Notes under the pieces: generated by a model | The model's database searches: none | Seen by the model: the letters and a program-made list of their open reading frames with translations, nothing else | Told to the model about the DNA's origin: nothing | Position numbers and translations under genes: made by a program | Part shown: positions 24,915 to 31,611 of the stretch, in pieces | Numbering within the stretch: the first letter of the stretch is position 1 | How the letters are laid out: every line of letters starts with the position of its first letter | NCBI RefSeq assembly: GCF_900637555.1 | Contig: NZ_LR134378.1 | Coordinates: 506,001-570,000 of the forward strand | DNA length: 64,000 nucleotides | Source of the DNA: Lautropia mirabilis | GTDB lineage: Bacteria > Pseudomonadota > Gammaproteobacteria > Burkholderiales > Burkholderiaceae_E | Direction: 5' to 3'

Positions 24915-25758
24915 GAAAGACCTCCTCCGACAGCCAGGGCAACAGACGTTTCAGGGCCGCATCCGGCACTAGCGGCGTGTTCAGCGCCTCTTCCGATGTC
25001 CAGTCGAAATCCACATCCACCGGCACGAGCGTGAGCGACGCCGGCCGCTTCGCCTCGGGCCAGGGCAGCGCGCCGTTGGCCTGCAGGGCCGCCAGATGCG
25101 CCACCGGCACCGTCTGCCAGTCCTGGGTATCCAGCGCCCGGATATGACGCACCAGCCGCGGCGACAGCGCAAATCCCATGGCCTCGGACAGATCGGCCTC
25201 GTTCTTTTGCCGACGCAGTTGCGCATCCGGCACCGTGGGCAGACTGAAGGCACGGCGCAACGCCGCCCGATGGTCCTCCCACAACACATCCAGATAGCCC
25301 TGTCCCTGCACCACCGGATCCCAGCCAATCAGCCGATCAGGGGGCGGCCCTTCGGTGAGCAGCGCCAACCGCGCATCGTGCCCACCGACAAAACGTGCCG
25401 CAGCCTGCCAGCCCACGGCGAACCCCAGACGGATGCCCAGCCAGCCGATCGCATCGACCCCGGAACGCCGACGCAACGCCTGGTGCGCCGCCAGCGCATC
25501 CAGCTGCCAGCCCTTCATCTCGCCATCCAGATCGTCACCTGACGAATCGCCGCAACCATGAAAATCGAAGCGCAACACATGCACGCCCAGCCTGGCCAGT
25601 CGGTCGGCCAGCACCCGAAGCAGCCGATGCGCCCGCACGGCCTCCTGGCCCAGCGGATTGAGGATCAGCACCCCGCGCCCACGATCCGCGCCCGTGGGCG
25701 GGTGATACAGCGCAGCCAGCCGGCGGCCACTGCCAGCCGGAATGTCCATGGTTTCCAT
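24907..25758 (-). CDS. Alpha/beta hydrolase-fold protein, XrtA-associated hydrolase 2 type, lacking Ser elbow
   Basis: A 283-residue alpha/beta-hydrolase-fold protein. It opens METMDIPAGSGRRLAALYHPP, with GVLILNPLGQE near 33 and VLRFDFHGCGDSSGD near 65. Where G-x-S-x-G is expected it reads WLGIRLGFAVG, so the nucleophilic Ser is replaced by Arg. I believe a GxRLG elbow is usual in this subfamily, but could not confirm it. The ATG at 25758 follows an AGGG purine patch; a TTG at 25812 in the same frame would add 18 residues and looks worse. It is the first gene of the hydrolase pair; a non-classical or regulatory role is inferred. Confidence 0.8.
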   Translation of the reverse strand: METMDIPAGSGRRLAALYHPPTGADRGRGVLILNPLGQEAVRAHRLLRVLADRLARLGVHVLRFDFHGCGDSSGDDLDGEMKGWQLDALAAHQALRRRSGVDAIGWLGIRLGFAVGWQAAARFVGGHDARLALLTEGPPPDRLIGWDPVVQGQGYLDVLWEDHRAALRRAFSLPTVPDAQLRRQKNEADLSEAMGFALSPRLVRHIRALDTQDWQTVPVAHLAALQANGALPWPEAKRPASLTLVPVDVDFDWTSEEALNTPLVPDAALKRLLPWLSEEVFHA

Positions 25759-26040
25759 CGCCAGCCCTACCCTTGCAGATTCAACAAGCCAATACCCACC
25801 GCACCATTCCAATAAAAAAAGCGCCGAACCGCCTCATCCGGACGGGCCACCTTGGCCACTCCATCCGGTGATGCGAGATTCAGCGCTCCCTGGTCCCGAA
25901 AGACCGCCCTCGGGAAAGCATCGCCTATACGGCCAGCTCCCCGCGGGTTTTGCCCCAAGGCCCGACAGCTATCTGTCCCGATGGCTGTCAGGCCACTGTG
26001 GCGAGTCGGCCGGGCTGTACCGCCCGGCCCGCAGTCCTGC
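25759..26040. other. Intergenic region between hydrolase pair and UDP-sugar dehydrogenase
   Basis: A perfect 8-bp inverted repeat GGCCGGGC / GCCCGGCC with a 6-base loop lies at 26008-26029, just beyond the dehydrogenase stop, without a T-tract. On the minus strand a run of seven T (25813-25819) follows only a weak stem. Either could end the dehydrogenase transcript before the hydrolase genes. No coding frame here is convincing. Confidence 0.45.
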
Positions 26041-27321
26041 TTACAGGCGCCAGACTGCCTTGCCAGCCTTCTCGATCTCGGCCGGATCCCAGGCGCTCTT
26101 CACGTCGATGAAGACGCCCTTGTCGACCAGCTTGTCGAGCAGCGCCGGCAGGCCCTGCTCCTGGTATGCCTTGTGCGAGACGGCAGCCACGATGGCGTTG
26201 GCCTTGGGCAGCTTGTCCCAGTCCACCAGGTTCACGCCGTACTCTTCGTGAGCCTCTTCCTTGTCGGCGATCGGATCGTGGATCACCACGTTGATGCCGT
26301 AGGCTTCCAGCTCGCGCACCACGTCGATGACCTTGGAGTTGCGCAGATCGGGCACATCCTCCTTGAAGGTCAGGCCCAGCACGATCACCGTCTGGCCAGC
26401 GGTATGCAGGCCCTGACGAGCCAGCATCTTCACCGTCTGCTCGGCAATGAACTGACCCATGCCGTCGTTGATGCGGCGGCCGGCCAGGATCACCTCGGGG
26501 TGGTAGCCCACCATCTGCGCCTTGTGCGTGAGGTAGTACGGATCCACGCCGATGCAGTGGCCACCCACCAGACCCGGACGGAACGGCAGGAAGTTCCACT
26601 TGGAGCCAGCGGCCTTCAGCACTTCCAGCGTGTCGATGCCCAGGCGCTCGAAGACGATGGCCAGCTCGTTCATCAGCGCGATGTTCAGGTCGCGCTGGGT
26701 GTTCTCGATCACCTTGGCAGCCTCGGCCACCTTGATGCTGCTGGCACGATGCACGCCGGCCGTGATGACGGTTTCGTACAGCTTGGCCAGTTTCTCCAGC
26801 GTCTCGGGGTTGTCACCCGAAACCACCTTGACGATCGTGGGCAGGCGGTGCTGCTTGTCACCCGGGTTGATCCGCTCGGGCGAGTAGCCGACGTTGAAGT
26901 CCTGCTTCCACTTCATGCCGGAGTGCTTCTCCAGCACGGGGATGCACACCTCTTCGGTGGCACCCGGGTAGACGGTCGACTCATAGACCACCGTCGCGCC
27001 ACGCTTCATGTTGGCACCGACGATCTCGCTGGCCGAGACCAGCGGCGTGAAATCGGGCAGGCGTGCCGAATCGATGGGAGTGGGCACGGCCACGACGATC
27101 ACATCGGCCTGACCCAGCTGCTTCGGATCGTCCGTGATCTTCAGCTTCTTGGCCAGATCGAAATCACCGCGTTCGACCTCGCCAGTCACGTCGTTATGCT
27201 GTTGCAGACGGGCAACCTTTGCTTTCGACACGTCGAAACCGATCGTATCGAAGTGTTTTCCAAACTCGATGGCCAGGGGCAGGCCAACGTATCCCAAACC
27301 AACTACTGCAACCGTTGTCAT
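26041..27321 (-). CDS. tviB: UDP-N-acetylglucosamine 6-dehydrogenase (TviB-like)
   Basis: NAD-dependent nucleotide-sugar dehydrogenase, 426 residues, oxidising UDP-HexNAc to UDP-HexNAcA. It has the Rossmann VGLGYVGLPLA at about 6-16, VAVPTP near 79, the ESTVYPGATEEV segment, and the active-site GLVGGHCIGVDPYYL near 255-270 with the catalytic Cys. The closeness to Vi-antigen TviB and the TviC-like epimerase across the divergent region together suggest UDP-GlcNAcA, then UDP-GalNAcA. The ATG at 27321 is favoured because GGAAG lies just upstream; a TTG at 27333 is in frame but sits on that ribosome site. It follows epsB with a 21-bp gap. Confidence 0.9.
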   Translation of the reverse strand: MTTVAVVGLGYVGLPLAIEFGKHFDTIGFDVSKAKVARLQQHNDVTGEVERGDFDLAKKLKITDDPKQLGQADVIVVAVPTPIDSARLPDFTPLVSASEIVGANMKRGATVVYESTVYPGATEEVCIPVLEKHSGMKWKQDFNVGYSPERINPGDKQHRLPTIVKVVSGDNPETLEKLAKLYETVITAGVHRASSIKVAEAAKVIENTQRDLNIALMNELAIVFERLGIDTLEVLKAAGSKWNFLPFRPGLVGGHCIGVDPYYLTHKAQMVGYHPEVILAGRRINDGMGQFIAEQTVKMLARQGLHTAGQTVIVLGLTFKEDVPDLRNSKVIDVVRELEAYGINVVIHDPIADKEEAHEEYGVNLVDWDKLPKANAIVAAVSHKAYQEQGLPALLDKLVDKGVFIDVKSAWDPAEIEKAGKAVWRL

Positions 27322-27342
27322 ATTTTCTTCCAAACTGTGAAG

Positions 27343-28683
27343 TCAACGAGCACCTTTCTTACGAAGAACCACCTGAATGGTCTCGATAAGCACCATGAAA
27401 TCGAGAAACAGCGAGTGATTCTTGACGTAAAAAAGATCGTATTCCAGCTTTTCCATGGCCTCTTCTACTGAAGCGCCATAATCCATCCGCACCTGTGCCC
27501 AGCCAGTGATGCCTGGCTTCACGTAATGCCGAATATCGTAAAATGGTACCTGTTGATTCAGTTTCTCGACAAAATAAGGCCTCTCCGGCCGTGGGCCTAC
27601 GAAGCTCATCTCGCCGCGCAGCACGTTGATCAGCTGCGGCAATTCGTCGATGCGGGTGGCCCGTATGAAGCGCCCCACCCGCGTGATGCGATCGTCACCG
27701 ATGCTGGCCCAGCGCGGACCATCCTTCTCGGCATCCTGCACCATCGAGCGGAATTTCAGGATGTCGAATGACTGCCCCGGCGCGCAGACCCGCTCCTGCC
27801 GGAAGAATATCGGCCTTCCGGTCTCCAGCAGGATCACCACCGCCGTCACCAGCATCACCGGTGCGGCCACCAGCAGCAGCGCCGAAGCCACCGCCACGTC
27901 GAACAGGCGCTTGATGATGGCCCGGGTAGGTCCCTGGGTGAAGCCGTCACCATACACCAGCCAGCCGGTACGCAGGTATTGCAGGCGGATCAGCCCCAGC
28001 TCCTGCTCGTAGAAGTTCAGCAGGTCCAGCACCTGGATGCCGGCCAGCCGGCAGGCCAGCAGCTGATCCAGCGGGATGTGACCACCGCGCCGCTCATGGG
28101 CCGCCACCACGATGTGGGTGGCCTTGTGCTGACGGGCCACCGCCAGCAGCGACTCGCCCTTCAGGTCCACCGGCACCTGGGCCACCAGGTGGGCCGCATG
28201 CTGATGCACGCTGTCGGCCAGCGTGGCCAGCACCATGTCGGCCTCGTCCCCCTCGCCCATCACCAGCACGCGGCGCCCACGCCGCTGCAGGAAGCCCAGC
28301 CGAAATGCCAGGTAGCGCACCACCAGGATGCCCACCAGTCCCAGCACCGAGGCAATGGCGAACACGCCGCGCCCCACTTCCGATTCAGGGAAGACATAGA
28401 AGAGCGCCAGCTGGCCCAGCAGCGTCACCAGGTACGCCGCGAACACCTTCTGCACCACCAGCCGGAAGGGCTCGTCCTGCTGACGGCTGTACAGGCCGAA
28501 GGCCGTCATCGTCAGCATCATCAGTGCGGCAAACACCAGGCCACGCAGCGTGGAGAAGACCAGGCCGTCCTCGTTCAGCAACCGGATCTGGTAGCCGAGC
28601 ACCATCGCGGCCACCAGCACCAGGGCATCGATGACCGGCAGGACCGCAAAACGAACTCGGAGGTAATGGATGAATGCGCGCAT
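27343..28683 (-). CDS. epsB: EpsB-type undecaprenyl-phosphate sugar-phosphate transferase (XrtA-associated)
   Basis: Polyisoprenyl-phosphate hexose-1-phosphate transferase of the long WbaP-like architecture, 446 residues, which starts each repeat unit on undecaprenyl phosphate. Four N-terminal membrane helices (about 12-110) are followed by a CoA-binding-like fold (RVLVMGEGDEAD) at about 140-240. The catalytic C-terminal region has a re-entrant helix near 265-290, KRLFDVAVAS, GRPIFFRQERV, FDILKFRSM, TRIDELPQLINVL and FVGPRPERP. This organisation matches the exosortase-associated EpsB family. It lies between the WecA-like gene and tviB on the same strand. Confidence 0.92.
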   Translation of the reverse strand: MRAFIHYLRVRFAVLPVIDALVLVAAMVLGYQIRLLNEDGLVFSTLRGLVFAALMMLTMTAFGLYSRQQDEPFRLVVQKVFAAYLVTLLGQLALFYVFPESEVGRGVFAIASVLGLVGILVVRYLAFRLGFLQRRGRRVLVMGEGDEADMVLATLADSVHQHAAHLVAQVPVDLKGESLLAVARQHKATHIVVAAHERRGGHIPLDQLLACRLAGIQVLDLLNFYEQELGLIRLQYLRTGWLVYGDGFTQGPTRAIIKRLFDVAVASALLLVAAPVMLVTAVVILLETGRPIFFRQERVCAPGQSFDILKFRSMVQDAEKDGPRWASIGDDRITRVGRFIRATRIDELPQLINVLRGEMSFVGPRPERPYFVEKLNQQVPFYDIRHYVKPGITGWAQVRMDYGASVEEAMEKLEYDLFYVKNHSLFLDFMVLIETIQVVLRKKGAR

Positions 28684-28756
28684 GTACCGAAGCGTGGCCG
28701 GCAGCTCCCGGAGGTGCCACCAGCCCCGATGAAACCATCAACGGGCCAGCAGGATA

Positions 28757-29839
28757 TCAGGCACGGTCGCCGCCGTGCTGGGAATACGCTGCTCGCCCCA
28801 AGGAGGCCGCCGGGCGGCGCCAGGTGAGATACACCGGCACCAGCATGTAGGCCACGCCCAGCGCCAGTAGGGCCAGCGTCAGGAAGTAGCCCGAGGTATT
28901 CAGCTTGCACAGGCCGATGCCTGCCAGACCCAGTGCGGCCTGGATGGACAGCAGCGCGGCCGGCGAATAGTGGGCATGGCAGACCGCCTGCACCAGATGG
29001 CGCAGCCCTGCCGAACCCGGCTGCTGCAGCCAGCGCTGTGCCGCCATACGGCCCGCCAGACGCCCCACCGACTCACGAACGAACTCGAAGACCGGCACGG
29101 CCACCAGCCACAGCAGCGCCGTGGTGCCGCCACGGACCTCGGCCGTGATGGAGCCCAGCCGCAGCGCGCCCCAGGAGATCATGAAACCCAGCGCCAGCAG
29201 CCCGCCCGTGCCCAGGGCGACGCCGGGGCGGGTACGCCACGGCATGCTGGACAGGTACACCAGGCAGCCCAGCAGCGCACCGATCACGGGCAGCGCCACG
29301 ATGGCGAACTCGGCGTACAGCGAATAGCGCGAGCCGCCATCGGCATTGGCCGCACCGAAGAACATCAAGAGCAGAAGCTGCACCAGCACCATGCCGGCCG
29401 GCAGCGACGGCGTGGCCGAAGGCAACCGGTCCAAGGCGGCCGTGGCAATCGGCAGCAGCAGGCTGACAGCGGCCAGCATCATGAAGCCCACCGACCAGGT
29501 GACCCGGTCGTGCTCCAGATACGTGAACAGGAAGACGCCGGCCACCAGCGTGCCCACGACCTCGAAGATGCGCCGGACCGTGGCACCGCCGGCACCGGCC
29601 AGCCGTGCGTCCAGCGCGAGCCCGGCCAGCACCAAGGCCGCCGCGCCGAAGATCAGCCCCCGGTCGGATGCCGGCCAGGGATCGGAATAGAAGGCAGCCA
29701 CCGCCACGCCCAGGGCCATGGCCACCGCACCGGCCGAACGCACGGTGGGCCGGTCACGGAGCATGTCACGCAGCAGCGGCACGGCGCCCGCTGCCGCGAC
29801 AAAGGCAATCAGCAAGGAGGCGAAGGCAGAAGTTGGCAT
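28757..29839 (-). CDS. Degenerate WecA/MraY-like polytopic membrane protein
   Basis: A 360-residue, about 10-helix membrane protein. Topology, length and weak motif echoes point to the WecA/MraY polyprenyl-phosphate HexNAc-1-phosphate transferase family: a LALDAR segment near residue 80 sits where WecA has the metal-binding DDR, and WLVAVPVFEFVRESVGRL near 245 sits where WecA has W-L-x-A-x-P-L-x-D. The acidic catalytic pairs and the His-rich cytoplasmic loop are missing, so catalysis is doubtful. The neighbouring EpsB can supply the initiating transferase. Family placement is my inference; a novel polytopic protein is the alternative. It begins a minus-strand operon with epsB and tviB. Confidence 0.65.
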   Translation of the reverse strand: MPTSAFASLLIAFVAAAGAVPLLRDMLRDRPTVRSAGAVAMALGVAVAAFYSDPWPASDRGLIFGAAALVLAGLALDARLAGAGGATVRRIFEVVGTLVAGVFLFTYLEHDRVTWSVGFMMLAAVSLLLPIATAALDRLPSATPSLPAGMVLVQLLLLMFFGAANADGGSRYSLYAEFAIVALPVIGALLGCLVYLSSMPWRTRPGVALGTGGLLALGFMISWGALRLGSITAEVRGGTTALLWLVAVPVFEFVRESVGRLAGRMAAQRWLQQPGSAGLRHLVQAVCHAHYSPAALLSIQAALGLAGIGLCKLNTSGYFLTLALLALGVAYMLVPVYLTWRRPAASLGRAAYSQHGGDRA

Positions 29840-30106
29840 GGCTCGGATGACCCTGGCAAGACACTGACCGTCAGCTTATCGCACCGGCCGAAAAAGACGT
29901 GAGAAGTATGACCGGGAGGATGTCAGATGGCCGCAACGATTTGAAACTTTTCGAGCAATTTAGAATAGCCGTAGGGGCATTGATGACCCTTTTGCCTCAC
30001 CTCGCTTATCTTTGTACAGCCATGTTCCCGCCGGCCCCTTGCGCGCACGCGCGCACGCGCCGCAGGTACCCTTTCCGCAAAACCCAGAATAAATCCCAGA
30101 ACCCCC
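29840..30106. promoter_or_regulatory. Divergent promoter region between WecA-like gene and epimerase
   Basis: A 267-bp divergent gap, AT-rich at 29930-30015. On the plus strand TTGAAA (29941) and TAGAAT (29961-29966) occur but are only 14 bases apart, so only the TAGAAT is offered as a candidate -10. An alternating purine-pyrimidine tract (30041-30060) lies between this and the epimerase start. Confidence 0.45.
30041..30060. repeat. Alternating purine-pyrimidine (GCGCGCAC) repeat
   Basis: Twenty bases reading as two and a half copies of the octamer GCGCGCAC, strictly alternating purine and pyrimidine. It sits 47 bp before the epimerase start. Such tracts can adopt Z-DNA or vary in copy number; either effect here is inference. 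Confidence 0.6.
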
Positions 30107-31129
30107 ATGGACGTTTCCTCCCTGATCGCCGGGCGCAAGGCGCGCTGGCTCGTGACCGGCGCCGCAGGCTTCATCGGCTCTCACCTGGCCGAATCGCTGG
30201 CACTGGCCGGCCAGTCGGTGATCGCCATCGACGACTTCTCGACCGGCAAGCAGGCCAACATTGATGCCATCATGGCCTCCACCCGAGCCGCAGGACAGAA
30301 CGGCCTGCAGTTCGAGGAAGGAACCATCTGCGACCGCGCCTTCTGCAACCGTGTCGTCGAGGGCGTGGACTACGTGCTGCACCAGGCCGCCCTGGGCTCC
30401 GTGCCCCGCTCGATGAAGACCCCGCTGGTCTCGTTCCAGGCCAACGTCTCCGGCTTCATGGAGATCATCGACGCCGCCCGCCAGGCCGAGGTGAAGTCCT
30501 TCGTCTACGCCTCCTCCAGCTCGGTCTACGGCGACCATCCCGCCCTGCCCAAGGTGGAAAGCGTCACCGGCAACGTGCTCTCGCCCTACGCCGCCACCAA
30601 GGCTGCCGACGAACTGTTCGCGGGCACCTACGCGCGCTGCTACGGCATGCGCGTGGCCGGCATGCGCTATTTCAACGTCTTCGGTGCCCGTCAGGACGCC
30701 AACGGCGCCTATGCTGCCGTCATCCCGCGCTGGATCGCCACCCTGCTGCGCCAGGAAGCGGTGCAGATCAACGGCGACGGCCAGACCAGCCGCGACTTCT
30801 GCTACATCGACAACGTGGTGCAGGCCAACATCCGCGCCGCCCTCACGCTGGCCGATGACGAACCCGGCACGGCCGACGTCTTCAACGTGGCCGCTTCGCG
30901 CCGCACCACACTGCTGGAACTGGCCGAGCTGCTGCGCAAGCTCATCCAGGAAGTGAAGCCCGACCTGCAGATGCCCGACCCGGTGTTTGCCGACTTCCGC
31001 CCGGGCGACGTGCGCCACTCGCTGGCCGACATCAGCCACAGCCAGAAGCGTCTGGGCTACCAGCCCAGCCACCTGCTGGAAGACGGCCTGCGCATCGCGC
31101 TGCCGTGGTTCATCGAGAACCCGGCCTGA
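30107..31129 (+). CDS. tviC: UDP-GlcNAc(A) 4-epimerase (TviC/WbpP-like)
   Basis: Extended short-chain dehydrogenase/reductase, 340 residues. NAD site VTGAAGFIGSHL at about 15-26, then IDDFSTG, HQAALGSVPRS, the catalytic ASSSSVYGD and SPYAATK (Y-x-x-x-K), and YFNVFGARQD. These details are close to WbpP/TviC epimerases that interconvert UDP-GlcNAc/GalNAc or their uronic acids. With the TviB-like dehydrogenase across the divergent promoter, the pair can make UDP-GalNAcA, as for Vi antigen. It is transcribed away from the rest of the minus-strand half and is followed by a strong hairpin. Confidence 0.92.
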   Translation: MDVSSLIAGRKARWLVTGAAGFIGSHLAESLALAGQSVIAIDDFSTGKQANIDAIMASTRAAGQNGLQFEEGTICDRAFCNRVVEGVDYVLHQAALGSVPRSMKTPLVSFQANVSGFMEIIDAARQAEVKSFVYASSSSVYGDHPALPKVESVTGNVLSPYAATKAADELFAGTYARCYGMRVAGMRYFNVFGARQDANGAYAAVIPRWIATLLRQEAVQINGDGQTSRDFCYIDNVVQANIRAALTLADDEPGTADVFNVAASRRTTLLELAELLRKLIQEVKPDLQMPDPVFADFRPGDVRHSLADISHSQKRLGYQPSHLLEDGLRIALPWFIENPA

Positions 31130-31143
31130 CCGCCTTCCATCGC

Positions 31144-31169
31144 CACCCCTACCATTTTCGGTAGGGGTG
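31144..31169 (+). terminator. Strong hairpin after the epimerase gene
   Basis: Perfect 10-bp stem CACCCCTACC / GGTAGGGGTG with an ATTTTC loop, 15 bp after the epimerase stop. No T-run follows on the plus strand, so it is a likely transcript end or mRNA stabiliser rather than a canonical intrinsic terminator. Confidence 0.55.
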
Positions 31170-31595
31170 CCTCGCTCCCTGCCGGGCGCCTCATGCGCCC
31201 GCCCCTCTCCCGGAGCGAAGTCTCTTCCGGCGTTTCTCCACGCCGGAACATGCATCCCCCGCCATTCTTCGCCCTCATGCAGCCCCCCCTTCGTCGAGGC
31301 TGACGATGGGCGTCCGTCGTCCCCGGCTGTCTGCGCCACCGGTCAATGTAAAGAAATATCACCAAAACAGACAGGATCGGCAGGTTGCCGATATTTCATT
31401 CGCAGATACAAATAAGCACTGTTTGTAACAAACAAACGACGCCTGGAAACGACAGAAAGACGCCTGCATGTTGCGATAAAGCGACGAAACATCGGCTACC
31501 TAAACCGCCGAAGGCGCCAGAAACGCCGTTTGCCAATGATCAGCCACCGATCATCCGGCAGACGGACGGCACGCCGCATCCAGGCCGCCCGCTCT

Positions 31596-31610
31596 CCGAT
31601 AGAGTATCGG
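31596..31610 (+). promoter_or_regulatory. Hairpin occupying the ribosome-binding position of the diguanylate cyclase
   Basis: Perfect 6-bp stem CCGATA / TATCGG with a GAG loop, ending one base before the ATG at 31612. No Shine-Dalgarno sequence is visible. The 3' arm plus start codon (ATCGGCA, 31606-31612) is identical to the 5' arm of the upstream hairpin at 31376-31392, so TGCCGAT there could alternatively pair with the start codon. Confidence 0.5.
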
Positions 31611-31611
31611 C

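Larger units (their letters stand above)
31130..31611. other. 482-bp AT-rich leader region before the diguanylate cyclase
   Basis: Contains the hairpin at 31144-31169, a 7-bp hairpin ATCGGCA-GGT-TGCCGAT (31376-31392), a near-palindrome GTTTGT-A-ACAAAC (31421-31433) and a start-proximal hairpin (31596-31610). Bases 31345-31500 are much richer in A+T than the neighbourhood and are the probable promoter area. No credible small gene was seen. Confidence 0.5.

Noticed and set aside
25852-27471. 539-codon plus-strand frame over the UDP-sugar dehydrogenase
   Set aside because: Shadow of the minus-strand tviB gene, His- and Asp-rich with no motifs.
28757-29839. Exosortase (XrtA) candidate
   Set aside because: It is polytopic and in the right neighbourhood, but the exosortase Cys, Arg and His catalytic motifs are not seen; the WecA-like resemblance is better.
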